A stretch of 64,000 bases of DNA from Hypomesus transpacificus (Eukaryota > Chordata > Actinopteri > Osmeriformes > Osmeridae), in NCBI RefSeq assembly GCF_021917145.1, contig NC_061068.1, positions 11,505,210 through 11,569,209 of the forward strand, written 5' to 3'. The position numbers were made by a program, and so were the translations under genes. Shown here piece by piece: positions 14,631 through 48,291 of this stretch. The notes under the pieces were generated by a model, which was not told the DNA's origin, searched no databases, and worked only from the letters and a program-made list of their open reading frames with translations. The stretch's first letter is position 1, and the number at the start of each line of letters is the position of its first letter.

Positions 14631-16327
14631 ATGCCTGGAATAGATAAGCTACCAATAGAAGAAACATTGGAAGACAGTCCGCAGGTAATAAATTGCATTG
14701 TAACCTGCCAGCTAGCTCTCTTTGTACTGCTCCATAGCTAGCCAGCCTGCTAACGCAACACCGACAGCTGTCAAATGGTTAAACGCATAGCTTTTGAGCA
14801 TCATTTAAGTCCGACTGTCAATAACAGCACCTTTGCATCATTACTATCTTGGTTTGCATCAGCTATTGAAAGTATGTACCAATATGAAAATACTATTTCT
14901 AGTGTGAGACAACCGTTTACAGCGCACCCTTTTGTTGATGTGCACATAAATTAGCTTTGTGAGCCTCCCATTCGACCAATGAGCGTCCCTTACTGCTAGC
15001 TACTTCCTTAGCCATCCAACCATTGTATCCAAAATATTTCTGTTGTCATGACTGAGTTTGGCTTTGAATTTGCAAAAGCAATAATGGTAGTTTAGTTCAA
15101 GCTGTGTCGTTAGGATACATTTGGTAGATTTTTCACATTAGTATAATGTTTGATGCAATCTCCTCTTCAGCTTTGATATAATGATAATACTGAATAGAAA
15201 ATAATATGGATCTCATTTCAGCAAAAATCGAAATAAATCTCAATCAGGCTGTTTTTGGATAGTATTTATCCTGACAGCTGGATCAAAAGTGTGTGTTCAT
15301 TTAGTCAATGCGTTCATTCCCCCGTATGTCTGTTGGTAGACCCGCTCATTGCTGGGTGTCTTTGAGGAGGATGCAGCTGCTATATCCAGCTACTCCCAGC
15401 AGCTGTTCCAGGCCATGCAGAGGATCTATGATGCTCAGGTGAGAGGATCCCTCTGAATGACTTCATACCTTAAGTTCCTTTTCCTAGAACGCGCACACGC
15501 ATCCAAAGGAAAGACCCTCACCCATCAACATGTCGGTAAACCACTTCCGTTAGAGGGGTTCGGAACGTAATATCTCACAGAAATGCATCTCACCCTAAAG
15601 TGCGTGATAGCGATCGCTCATGTATGTCACAGCCACTTCCTGGTGCCACTGACGCATCCTTCTGTTTCAGAATGAGCTGAGTGCTGCCACTCATCTGACT
15701 TCCAAGCTCCTGAAGGAGTATGAGAAGCAGGTACGACAGCAGCTTCAGCCCAGGCCCCTGGTGGATATTCATATCTCTGTTCTGGAGAATCCAGTACACT
15801 ATGTGATTCATTAGGGCCAAGCGAAACATAAAACCACACTGGCAACAATACTTTCTCTATAATGGAGTTAAGTGGCAGCACACAAAGCATGAGCCGTCAA
15901 GGCTTTACGTATGCTTCCGTCCACGCAAGGAATGTCCTTTACCAAATGTATACCCATGGCATCCAAGATATCACTTCAAATGAAATGAACCTTTGCCCCT
16001 GTGTTTGCAGCGTTTCCCCCTAGCGAGTGATGATGAGGTTATGAGCTCAACACTGCAGCAGTTTGCCAAAGTCATAGACGAGGTGAGAAAGAACACAGCA
16101 TGACTGCCCTGAAACTCCTCCACCCCCTGTAGCACTCATGTATGAAAGCCTGTCACGCCTCTCACCTCTCCGTTATGATGCTGTCATGCACTGCACACTG
16201 TATTATGCTGTGACCTGTACTGTGTCATTCACTTTATTATGCTCTGTACTGTATTCTTTTTTTGCACGGTTGTGTGTTAGGCACTTTTTGTGTTTTTGTG
16301 TGACAGGTGGAGTATTAGTGTTATAAC

Positions 16328-16378
<51 letters not shown>

Positions 16379-17333
16379 TTCCTCTATCTCTCCCCCCTCC
16401 CTCACCGTTCTCCTCCGTTCAATCCCTCTCTTCTTACCCTCGGTCGCCCCAGCTCAGCTCCTGCCATGCAGTCCTCTCCACGCAGCTGGCAGACGCCATG
16501 ATGTTTCCCATCACCCAGTTTAAGGAGCGCGACCTGAAAGGTAAGAGGCTGTCTTTGTCATCAATCTAGTGGATCAAAGAATGTGTTCTCTTTCCAGCAG
16601 TAACTAGGAATTACATCCCCCGTGTTTCCTGCAGAGATACTGACGCTGAAGGAAGTGTTCCAGATATCCAGTGACGGTACGTGATATATTATATTGTTTT
16701 TTCCAGAAGGTTCCATCCTTGCATGGAGAAAGGGTCGCCTGTATTTGTAATGAACACGCTGCGTTGTGAAAGGAGAAGCACTTTCCAACAGCATTTCGCC
16801 ACTGTTAATATTCCCTCCTTTTTCTTTGTTTGATCTCAGATCACGACACGGCCATCACTCGATACAGCCGTCTGTCTAAGAAGAGAGACAACGAGAAGGT
16901 AACTCAATTCCAAAAGACGGAAGTCCTCAGCTGACTTCTGTGACTCTGGAAGATAACTACAGTCAGAACAATAAATGACAAAAAAAACTACAGTCTTCCA
17001 GAGAACTACAGGGGGCTCGCAGAAGCCTTTCAGTGTATTGTTCTCCAAGGAAGACCAGTGTTTGCTAGCCCCTCCATGTTAAAAAACACCCGTAAATAAA
17101 CAAAGATACCCCACCACAGGTGAGGAGCGAAGTGATGGAGGACGTCTACACCTCCAGGAAGAAGCAGCACCAGACCATGATGCACTACTTCACGGCCCTC
17201 AACACCCTCCAGTACAAGAAGAAGATCTCTCTGCTGGAGCCCCTGCTGGGGTACATGCAGGCCCAGGTAGGAGTCCTCCCACCAGCCTCCCTGCTCAGCC
17301 GTCAGGAAGTGTCTGAACCCACAGCCCTTTGGC

Positions 17334-17387
<54 letters not shown>

Positions 17388-20300
17388 TTTCTCTCTAACT
17401 CACTCACACACTCAATCACTCACACACATTCTCTCTCTCCCCTCTCAGATCAGCTTCTTCAAGCTGGGCTCAGAGAACCTGACTCAGCAGTGGGAGGACT
17501 TCCTGGCCACCATAGGAACCAGCGTTCAGAAGTAAAAGCACCGACTTCTGAAAGAACGTTTCTCTCTGTGACCACAACTAGGAGCATTGTCACTCGGTGG
17601 CAGTGTTTCTGGTGCTGTGCTCTTTGAGCTCAGGAACTAGGCTATTTGGGTATGCAAACACAACAGTTATTGTGGTGTGTGTAGATTGTTAATGTGTGTG
17701 TGTGTGTTTAGCGTCCGTAGAGAGATGGACGGGGAGGTGGATGTGATGCAGCAGACCATCCTGGATATGGAACAGTCCAGTGACCTGCTCTACATGCCTG
17801 ACCCCGACCCCAACCACGTCCCCATCAACCGCAATCTCACCCGCAAGGCCGGCTATCTCAACACTCGCAAGTGAGACGCCACACAGTATCTGCCGCCATG
17901 GACATGCTTTCCCTTGTCATAAGGTTTTATTTAGAACTATAAATAACAGTTCAAATCCTCTCAGTTCAATTCAGCTGTGGTTTTGGCCACTGTTCAGTTC
18001 TGTTTTGTATTCAAGCCGTATTTTCATCTGTTGTGTTCTGTTTGGTTTCTATGCCGTTCGTGTTTCCAAATTCTGGTCTCTGTCCGTTTTCTGAATGGTG
18101 TTGTCCTGGCTCTCCTGTCCCAGTAAAACCGGCCTGGTGTCCTCGACCTGGGACCGGCAGTACTTCTTCACCCAGGGAGGGAACCTCATGAGCCAGTCTC
18201 GGGGAGCCGTGGCCGGGGGGTTGGTCATGGACATTGACAACTGCTCCGTCATGGCCGTGGACTGTGAGGACCGCCGCTTCTGCTTCCAGATCACCTCCTT
18301 CGACGGCAAGAAGTAAATCCAGTTTTTAAAAACAATTTCTTTTGAACAAATTGTTATACGAATTCGCAGAAATACTCCGATGAGGAACTGTTAGGCTCAG
18401 TGACCTCACGTGTTGTCCATCTTCCTTCTCCAAGAGTGGCCATCTTGCAGGCCGACAGCAGAAAGGACTGTGAGGAGGTAAGGACCACCGTAGCTCTTCT
18501 GAACCTGGTCCCTTCACAGGGCTGACCAACGTATGTTGACGGAAACGTCCGTTTGCTTTTCCAGTGGATAACCACGATCAACAACATATCCAAGAGGATC
18601 TACCTGAGTGAGAACCCTGAGGTGAGTGTCGGGGCATTCCTAGCCCCCCCTAACAGGAGGGGCACGCTGTTGTTATGGTTATGAACACAATCCAATATGG
18701 AGCGACTGTGTTGGCATCATTACTCATTGCTGGCAATCATGACTAGCATCTATTCATACATACTCCCTCCTTTCAGACCCATGATGGGAAATTCCTAGTG
18801 ACTGTGCTGTATGTCTGCTATGGGGTCAATCTCCTGGTGACTCATGTATCTCCTCTGATAAGGGCCTGCTTCAAGTACTGTTTATCTGTTGGCAGGAAAT
18901 CGCTGCAAGAGTCAACCAATCAGCTCTGGAGGCTGTGACGCCGTCGCCCTCCTTTCAGCAGAGACACGAGAGCATGCGACCGAGCACGTAGGTCTCCTCC
19001 TCCTTTCCTCCTCCTCCTCTCCTCCCCTCCTCCTCCCCTCCTCTCCTGCTTTATGTACACACAGTAGTCACCTGCTGTGTGTCCCTTCTGTTATTGGTCG
19101 TCTTTTACATTTCGCATTGCACATTTATCGAACCTACACGCACAGAACCTACCCAACATAGAGTGGCTAGCCCTCCCTTGTCTTTTAAAGCCAAGCCGTC
19201 TCTTTTTACTGTCCCACAACCCCCCTCTCCCTCGCCGCCCCGCAGGAAGGCGCGAGCAGCTCGGACCAGCAGCGTGAGTTCGGCAGGGTCCGAGTCCCCC
19301 GCCCTCTCCTCCCTCTCCCTGGACTCCCTGGTGGCTCCGGACACGCCCATCCAGTTTGACATCATCTCCCCCGTCAGCGAGGAGTACGCAGGCCAGGCCA
19401 AGAGCGCCGGGCAGGGCGGCAGGTCTGGAAACGCACACCGTCACGAAAACACGCTGTTGCTGTGGGCCATCCTGGTCTACCTAACTGGCTGTTTGATTAA
19501 ATGTTTTCAATGTCTCCCTCCTCGGATTTGTTGAAAGAAGGACCAACCCGTTTGGGGAATCTGGAGACACGCCCTCTGAGGACAGTGAAGGTGTGTGTTG
19601 CGTCTCCGTCTGTGTGTGTATACACGCACACACACCCAGACGTGCACTGTGACCTTGTGCTTGCTTGACTTTGTGCCCGCCTGTTTAAAGTGTCAGTGGC
19701 GCACCCGTGTTTGTCTCACGCCTCCCTCTCCCCCCTCCCCTTCCAGACTCCATCCTGCACCAGCTGTTCATCGTCCGTTTCCTGGGCTCCATGGAGGTGA
19801 AGGAGACGGAGCGTGCTGACGTCATCTACGAGACCATGAGGCAGATCCTGGCTGCCAGGGCCATCCACAACATCTTCAGGATGACCGAGTCTCACCTGCT
19901 GGTCACCTGCGACTGCCTCAAGTGCGTGAGGGCGTGCGTGTGTGAGGAATGGTTTTGTGTGTGGGTTTGTGTGTGTGTGAAAGCCAGGCATGCTGGATTG
20001 GGTCAGTGTGTGTAATTGTTCTGAGCGCTGCTGTGTTTCTGTCCTCTGGTCATCAGGCTCATCGATCCTCAGACCCAGGTGACGAGGCTCAGGGTAGGTG
20101 GACGGTCATCTCAGTACGCACACAGCACCGCCCCCACGTTGTTAGCTGTGTGGTTACTTCACAGCAGTCAAGTTCAGACACACCTGCCCTGCGAGGCTTC
20201 TTAACCACGCTCCACTTCTCTCTTCACTTCTCTCCTCCTCCTTCCCCCCCCCCGCCCCATCTCTCCCCCCCCTCCCTCTCTAGTTCCCTCTGTCCAGCGT

Positions 20301-21321
20301 GGTCCTGTGTGCGACCCACCAGGAGAACAAGCGTCTGTTTGGCTTCGTGCTCCAGACGCCGGGAGGCCGGGTGGACGGCCGGCCCGTCACCGTCTGCTAC
20401 ATCTTCGAGTCCAACAACGATGGCGAGAAGGTGGGCCAAGCAGCAACTGAACCTGAGGTTGTCATCCGTGTCATCCTGAAATGACTTTGAGCTATCTACA
20501 ACCGCGACGTGTCCCCCCCCCCCCCCCCCCCCCCCAAAAGAGAAATCCATCAGTGGGTCGTTCGACCCCTTTTTGTTGTTGCCGTGGGTGACGGAGGTGG
20601 TTGGGATGTTGGGACCTGGCGTTTGTCTTGAGGCCGTATGGCAGCTGGTCCGGGGGGTGCCCTGCGGAGTTTTGAAGTGTGACCGCTCTGTGGGTACGGT
20701 GACAGTGACCGTGCCGTTGTTGACGTTGTATGTTCCAGATCTGTGACAGCGTAGGACTGGCCAAACAGATCGCCTTCCACTCCGAGATGGTGAGAGACAC
20801 ACGACACTCCCCTGCGTAGTGAAAGTGGCTTTTTCTTACCTTGAAATAAGACACGCACACACACGCGCACGCACACTCATCCATTATTCATGGTAAGTGG
20901 TGGAGTGCGTGTGTGGTCGAGTTGCCGTGGTTGATGGCTGCTGTGTGGGTTTGTGTGTGTGAGACAGGATCGTAAAGCTGAGGAGAAGAAGAAGGAACAT
21001 GACAAGGCCAAGGAGAAACAGCAGGAAGAGCTGAGCAAACAGAAGCAGATAGAGAAGGTCACACCACACGCACACGCACGCACACACTCACACTCAATCT
21101 TCTGGTTGGTTCATTATTTTCTCTTGGTGACGCTGTAGAACTTACCAGAATAAACCGACCTCCCACAGGACCTGGAGGAGCAGAGCCGCTTAATAGCTGC
21201 CTCCAGTCGCCCCAGCAACCCACCCGCCAATGACGGACAATTCCTGGTTCTCAGCAACAGCCAATCGGAAGACAGTGACGCTGGAGACGAGGGACGAAAG
21301 AAGGGAGAGTCCGAGGCTTGA
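14631..21321 (+). CDS. appl1: APPL1, endosomal adaptor with BAR, PH and PTB domains
   Basis: 22 exons: 14631-14684, 15340-15438, 15671-15730, 16011-16082, 16453-16540, 16635-16676, 16840-16898, 17120-17266, 17449-17531, 17712-17870, 18124-18312, 18435-18477, 18565-18621, 18896-18987, 19246-19422, 19538-19590, 19747-19921, 20057-20093, 20284-20430, 20739-20789, 20968-21057 and 21169-21321. Total 2127 bases, 708 residues (human 709). It begins MPGIDKLPIEETLEDSPQ. The BAR domain covers about residues 1-270, PH about 277-375 (RKAGYLNTRNKTG) and PTB about 495-655 (LHQLFIVRFLGSMEV, ARAIHNIFRMTESHLL). A charged helix follows (KEKQQEELSKQKQIEK). An NPF motif in exon 16 is kept. The protein binds Rab5 endosomes and links adiponectin and other receptors to Akt signalling. 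CT and poly-C tracts sit in several introns but no exon is broken. Confidence 0.97.
16331..16380. repeat. (CT)n microsatellite in appl1 intron 4
   Basis: About 25 CT units, with one TG break, about 75 bases upstream of the exon 5 acceptor. Confidence 0.9.
17335..17395. repeat. (CT)n microsatellite in appl1 intron 8
   Basis: CT tract that lengthens the pyrimidine-rich region before exon 9. Confidence 0.9.
20513..20535. repeat. Poly-C tract in appl1 intron 19
   Basis: Uninterrupted run of about 23 C on the plus strand, about 80 bases after exon 19. Confidence 0.9.
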
Positions 21322-21452
21322 CCCAAAACAGGCGAGGATGTGATAGGTGGGCCAGCCGCTGACTTTTACAGACCCTGCCTCTTCCGGTTGTTTCCGGCAC
21401 TAGGCTCCTCTGGTGTCTCCTGTAGGAGCAGAAAGCGGAGCAGCTTTATCAT

Positions 21453-21491
<39 letters not shown>
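21453..21491. repeat. Homopolymer of 39 G in the appl1 3'UTR
   Basis: Uninterrupted G39 begins 132 bases after the appl1 stop codon and is followed directly by AAATAAA. It would be G-rich on the mRNA strand. Confidence 0.9.
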
Positions 21492-21492
<1 letters not shown>

Positions 21493-21498
21493 AATAAA
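21493..21498 (+). promoter_or_regulatory. Possible proximal appl1 poly(A) signal
   Basis: AATAAA touching the end of the G39 run, about 170 bases after the stop. Whether it is used cannot be told from sequence. Confidence 0.4.
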
Positions 21499-22774
21499 GT
21501 AGATTCCCCCAACAAAAACACAAGGAGAAATGAACACCTGGTGTGGATTCACCCCCCTCCCCCCAGTTACTCAACGTGTAAATCTTGTGTTTTATATCGG
21601 CTCCCGTATGTAGACCAGATATAGAATACGCTTTGAAGTTACTAGTTCTTTTATTTTGTAAATCTGCATCCCATACGTGACTAACTTGCAGTGTATTCAT
21701 TAAGAAATTGCACATGTCAATAACAGATGTATAAAGGACCTTTATTTTTTGGTGTATAGGTTTAACAAGCTACATTTCAACTTTCCAGGTCTAACAGCCT
21801 AGCATGTGTGTAGGCTCTGGAGGTGGGGTGGGGGGTTCAGAGGGTGGGTGGGGTCAAAGGGTCGCCTACCGGAAGTTATCCAGGTTTATCTAACCCTAAT
21901 GTGGGACACCAACCTGATAGGGCCACCTACTTCTGTTCATAAAAAAAACTAAACAGAGTCATCTTTTGTAAATGTCACCTGCCGTTTCAGTCTGCACTCG
22001 CTGTGAGGTTGGGGGTGTACCTCTTTGTGTCAAAGGTTTTTCTGGTTCTGCGTTAGGAAATGGTATCGCTTCTTAATTATGTTCATGTGCAAGCCTATAC
22101 CATGTTGTCAACGAATCTTTTGAAGCACAACCTCAATGTTTGGACAGTCTGGAATGAACTTTGTTCTGGATATGAAAGCTCAAATGGAGAGTTACAGGAG
22201 CTTAACTACATCTTTGACTGGCACTTTGAGGCACATAAGAAAAGGCATTACATTATCATAAAAACAGACAACTTCAGTCAAGCCATAGTAACATTTGTGT
22301 AAATGTTGTGGAAATTATGAAAGAAGCACAAAACAGCAACTCACAGTACGATCATAGCATTAATTCTCACAAAACTGATCTGGTTGGTATTTTTTTTATT
22401 ATGTTTTTACGTGCACTTATTTGCTCTGTTATGGAGAGTTCTCTGTGTGAATGCAGTGGGACAAAAGATCAGTTTCTTGATATATTAGCAGTACAGATCC
22501 ATTGTTTTTGTTAACTAAAATAATCATACAGCAAACATGTTCCATATGAGAAAGAATACCACCATATCAACAACATTTTAAATGATTTCCAATAGCGTTT
22601 GGATTTTTGTTTTGTTTTATTAGGCATACTTTAATGTTTTGGAAACGCTGTTTAGTCAAATGGGTGGCTGTTAGGGGACTGCACTTTATGGATGCAGGAG
22701 GAGGGACATGATCATGTTTACTGTAAATACATCAGTGATTATTTTTGCGGTGTCCTTTTAAGAAGCTTTTTAAC

Positions 22775-22780
22775 AATAAA
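22775..22780 (+). promoter_or_regulatory. Possible distal appl1 poly(A) signal
   Basis: AATAAA about 1.45 kb after the stop. The sequence between is AT-rich and gene-free, as expected of a long 3'UTR. Confidence 0.5.
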
Positions 22781-23440
22781 CGATATCTAATTCGAACCTA
22801 AATTTCGCGGATTGTCCTGTGTGCCAGACTTGAGGTTTGTTCATCAGGAGGGATAAATAAACAAGGCCGCTATTAGTTTAAAGCTGTCCATGTCCTTAAG
22901 TGACTACTTATCTCGTTCTGAATAGGACTGTCCAGGGGAAACAATACCTCTACCCAGGGATTTCCAACGACACGTCAAGCTACCGCTGTGCCCTCCGCGG
23001 AAAGCTTTTGTTTCCTCCTGCCATGATTTACTCTCGTATGCATCACAACTAGAAAATGAGGGAATATTCAGTAGGATTAACATAATAGTATTAGAGGATT
23101 ACTATTAGTTTAAATTTCCAAGGCAAAAATCGAACTAAATAGGATTATTGAATACTTGAATGGCTTCTGATGACTGACTGCACCGAGACAACTGAAAAGG
23201 TTCTTCAGATCATATTTTAAGGGACCAATAAATCTGGGTTCGATTTTATACTTTGGTTATTTTGAAGAAAAGAAAGTTTGCGTTTTGTTTGAGTTGATGG
23301 GTTTAAAGGATTAGGTGTACAAAAACACCTTTCTAGGGAGCCGGCTGCACCCTAATTTGAGAAAGGCCAATACCTGACACGCCTAATGTCCCACAGTGAG
23401 GGGTCTCCAATTCAAATGCAAAATCCTTTTGGTTTAAGAG
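22781..23440. other. Spacer between appl1 and hesx1, probable hesx1 regulatory region
   Basis: No coding frame was recognised. The right end holds an octamer-like ATGCAAAA (23417-23424) just before the hesx1 core promoter candidate. Confidence 0.4.
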
Positions 23441-23466
23441 TTTAATTAGTGACGTATATATAATCC
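23441..23466 (+). promoter_or_regulatory. Candidate hesx1 core promoter with homeodomain sites
   Basis: TTTAATTAG (23441-23449) is a LIM/paired-type homeodomain core. It lies next to TATATATAA (23456-23464), a good TATA box about 80 bases before the hesx1 ATG. The TATA overlaps TAATCC (23461-23466), the bicoid-class core bound by Otx, Pitx and Gsc proteins. Hesx1 is known to act with Otx2 and LIM factors in anterior head and pituitary. Use of these sites here is an inference. Confidence 0.5.
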
Positions 23467-23542
23467 GGCATTGGTCTAAAAGTCGTCACCTGAGCAATTG
23501 GCAAACAGAACACACTAACCTTTCTGAGGTGACGGTAAAAGG

Positions 23543-24506
23543 ATGGCGATTCCTGTCGTCCATCAGCTGCGAGTTGACGCCAGGTCAATTTTCAGTATAG
23601 ACAGCATCCTCGGGTTGGACTTGGAAAGACCAGACCTGCAAAATGTGTCATTGCGTTTATATAGACCTTGGACAGGTGAGTGTCACTCTAAACAGCATAT
23701 ATTTTTTGCGTGAATATTCCTTTCTACTAACATAAATGATAAACTACAAACATTTCAGAAATGGATCCAACGAAACAGCATTACATCACAGCCAAACACT
23801 CGGAGGCTCCGCCAGAGGTGAGAATGGCTGAGGACAGGAGCTCCAACTGTAAACAGAACATCTCGGATTCACATAGAAGAAGACTGAACTGGTACGTCGG
23901 ACGCAGACCCCGCACGGCGTTCACAAGCGCTCAGGTAAGCAACACTGGTGCGTGAGTTTGGCGTAGACCTACATTTCCCGACTTCTAATCGATAACAATA
24001 AAAATACATAGGGTATTACTTTGGAAGCTTTGTTCAAATGATTGTAACCTATTTGTCACTACTTGTCAATTTTCTCCTGATGTTTGTGCTTTTTCAGATC
24101 GAGATCCTGGAGAGCGTATTCCTCATAAACTCCTACCCAGGTATCGACGTCAGAGAGGAGCTGGCTCAGAGACTACACCTGGAGGAGGACAGAATACAGG
24201 TTTGTCTACCTGGACAAGCACAGTTTAGTTTAAAGCCGGTGTAAGATATCAGTTTCATGAGAAGCTGAAGCCCAATCATATTCTACAATGATGACCATTT
24301 TAATGTATCTTGCCTGTTGTGTTGCTGTATCCAATCGACAGTTATGTGATTTCGAATATAATCTCATTCGGACTTTTTGTCCCTCTTATCCACAGATCTG
24401 GTTTCAGAACCGCAGAGCCAAGCGGAAACGCTCCGACAGAGAGTCTCAGTTTTGCATGGTGAAGAAAGTCATTTCTGGTCTCCAGACAAAAGAGGATAAA
24501 GAATAA
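23543..24506 (+). CDS. hesx1: HESX1 paired-like homeobox repressor
   Basis: Four exons: 23543-23675, 23759-23934, 24098-24199 and 24396-24506; 522 bases, 173 residues (human 185). The N-terminal eh1 motif FSIDSILGL (about residues 17-25) recruits Groucho/TLE co-repressors. The homeodomain is about residues 92-151: [12 protein letters not shown], then [20 protein letters not shown], with recognition helix [12 protein letters not shown] (glutamine at homeodomain position 50). The C-terminus [10 protein letters not shown] matches the family. It is a nuclear repressor needed for forebrain, eye and pituitary development. The start ATGG has a good context (AAAGGATGG) and a TATA box about 80 bases upstream. 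The region between the eh1 motif and homeodomain is short compared with human, which accounts for the smaller size. Confidence 0.97.
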
Positions 24507-24617
24507 TGAACACTGTATTTCTCTATTTCTGTCTGTATATCTTTCTCTGTCAGTGCAATATTCAGATAATTTATTTATGTGTGAATGACGAATTGTGTCT
24601 TATTAATAGATAAGATT

Positions 24618-24623
24618 AATAAA
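24618..24623 (+). promoter_or_regulatory. hesx1 poly(A) signal
   Basis: AATAAA 112 bases after the hesx1 stop codon. Confidence 0.75.
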
Positions 24624-24629
24624 ATAGAT

Positions 24630-26169
24630 AATAGGCTACTATTGTTCTGTGGTGTCACATTGGATCAATTTATTGCAATGCATTTTTCTCATTCTGCCAA
24701 ATAGCATTGACCTCATTAAACCTTATGGCTTGTGCAGGGACAGGTGAAACAGCCCTTGAGGTTACAGGTTCTCGTTTCTCCCCCATTTGAGATCCTGTGG
24801 AGGCGGAGTTAAGCTTAACTCAGCCACTGCTTTTGTTGGGACACATACCCAGAGAGGAACCGATTTGTCGGCGTCAGAGCTATGTAATTAAAAGTCGATG
24901 GTGTGAGAGACAAAGGAGTATATCAGGGGGAGGTAGCCATCCCTGCAGGCCACAGGAAAGACGGTGCTGGGCAGTACACAAAGAAAACCCGCCCCCTTTG
25001 CTTGTTTACACGGCCAGTTGTCATTTCCTAGACATGGCTGTGCATACATTTTGTTTGTCTTTTTACATGAGTAAATTCTCATCACAAACTTCTGTTTTAC
25101 AATTAGGGATGCACCATGCACCCGCATCCTTCAAGGGTGGTGTTAGGTTTGTATCGATCACAAGGGGGTGCTCATGGCATCTCTGTTGAACTTTCCTCCA
25201 ACCTCTTTTAAGGTCCCTCAAGAGCACTCAGAAAACATTTCCTCTATTAAGATTTGAGAGAAAATTATGTTTTTCTTTTTCTTTCATAATGTTCTCAATT
25301 TGGCTTTTTCTCATTCTGTTTCTTGTTGGATATACAGCTATGCCTAACCCCATAATAGGTGTATGGTTCAGTATTTACAAACTTATACCGGATTGCAAGA
25401 AGTGTTCTCTTTTGCATGACCAAAGGGGAATCTTTCTTTCTCATGATGACTTCAATGGTAACACAAGAGCACTTGAAAGGGGAGATGGCTGTAGCTGTTC
25501 AGAAAACGAAGCTTTCCCATGCAGGTTTGGGGTAAACGCCTCTTTGATCTTAATGTCATATGTTGGAGAAATTGGAGAAACTTGGTGAACAGGGTCGTCA
25601 GTCATGTAACCCTTGTTTTGTAACAATAAAAGGCCTTCATGTCATGTGGGACTGAACATGTGTACGGAAAAACACGTTTTCCGTACGTTTTCTTTTCATA
25701 TTTGATACATTAGATAATTTGTATTCTTGAACTGAAGTCAACTTATACATTTGTTCTAAAGGTATAGTTTGTAAGGTAAGGTAGTGAAAAGGAACAACTT
25801 TTATCCTTTGAGGGTAGTGGCACCGCACGTCCAATAGTTACTGTGCCTACGGCGCTTCAAGGTGTTTGTAGGAATGGGGCGTTAAGAACCTGTATTGTGT
25901 TTGCGTCAGAGCACGCCTATTCCTCTACTGTTAAGACTCGACTCGATATGAAACTTTCTTTCTGGCGGATGCAGGGGGAAAACAACTGATATGCTGCTAT
26001 TGTTGCTGCAACTTATCAAACTCTGAGGGACGTACTTGTGTCTCCAAGTGAGCTGCGCTACGGGTATAGGTCTAGAGCCCCACCTTGCGGGAAGTCAGTC
26101 TCTTCGATAACATCTGAAGCTGCTTGATCCAGAGTCGTGATCAGATGGTCTTGATGGACTAGAGCGGGG
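24630..26169. other. Spacer between hesx1 and il17rd
   Basis: No recognised gene. It includes a 99-codon plus-strand frame at 25289-25588 with a hydrophobic N-terminus and an AATAAA at 25625-25630 (treated as a finding). The il17rd 5'UTR and promoter must lie near the right end; no TATA box was recognised. Confidence 0.4.
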
Positions 26170-47002
<20,833 letters not shown>

Positions 47003-48285
47003 TGGGCCCTCCCCCCCCACACACACCTCCCCCTCCACACACCTCCCCCCACACACCTCCCCCCCCCCACACACACACACACACCACCCCCCCACACCAC
47101 CCTCATGACTCCCTGGGCTGTGTTCCATTCCGGTGTTGTTCCCTCCGCGTCACCATTCACCTGAAAGGGACCAATGGAAATGGAATACTCCCCTGTTCAC
47201 GAAGGGAGCTCACGACCCACACAACCCTGGACTTGCAACGCCACTTTAATGTGTGACTATTCAACTTTAGTAACAGACTCCTTAAACCTCCAGAAAGTGA
47301 CAACTGATTACCCAGAGTGCACTGTCACATGCTCCACCATTCGTGGGTTAAGTCGGGTCGATGTCATAATCCGTATGTTTGTCAACTGTGGGAGTACCTG
47401 CAGTGGTGTGAACCATGAAACAGCAGCAAGGAGCTATCTAACCAAAGTGGTTGTATCGTTTTACAACCTACCCCCATTTAGATGTCATATGTTAGTGGTT
47501 CAAAGTCCTTCAGATCAGCACCTGTCAGCTCTTACCAGGTTAACATTTTTCTTAACGGCTAAGTGCTTTTAGACTGAGTGCCAGTGGGTGTTGGCTGTGC
47601 TGCAGTCCTATACTGGGTAGAATGTGGAATGAAGAGGGGACAATCTGTGCATAGTTCTCTTTAATTTATTGTCAATTAAATCAGTTTGGAGGCACACAAA
47701 CAGGGTTGGTTACAACGTGCTCAAAAGTATTTGTGTTGAAGCACTTTTTTATCTTTTACATTGTAATGTGATATTCCTTTTATTGACCCACAACATTGTT
47801 TACTATTCTAAAATCCTCATTAGATTGGGATTGTATTACGATATCAAACATTTGTGAAATGGCTCATCTCATGAACAGTTTTTCCCAAAACAGAAAACAA
47901 TTTCACTGATACTTTTGTTTGAATTATTTTGCCAAACCCCTCATTTTACGATTTTTTTGTTTGAGTTGTAATTTCACTTTAACAGTATTTTTTTTTTAAT
48001 GTTTTAATTTCATACTAGATAACTTCCAAGTCAAAATATATTTCAGAGTTAGGTAAATGTACACCTGTATGAATCCTTACATGTTTGGAACACATGTAGA
48101 GGTGAATTTTAAATGAAGTTTCAATATTTTGCTATTGTAAATATAAAGTATGTGGTTTGGAAATATTGGTTCTGTTAATGTGTTGTATTGTTGTTTAGAT
48201 TATTAGTCTTTTTCTACATATATATATATATATATACCTTTGTACTGTTTTATAGTACCCCAATGTAGGAATTAGGCATCAAGTG

Positions 48286-48291
48286 AATAAA
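48286..48291 (+). promoter_or_regulatory. il17rd poly(A) signal
   Basis: AATAAA 1.28 kb after the il17rd stop. The stretch between is AT-rich, gene-free and includes a TA tract at 48219-48236, as expected of the 3'UTR. Confidence 0.7.

Noticed and set aside
20224-20802. 192-codon minus-strand ORF in appl1
   Set aside because: It crosses real appl1 exons 19 and 20 and a poly-C tract on the other strand, so it is a shadow.
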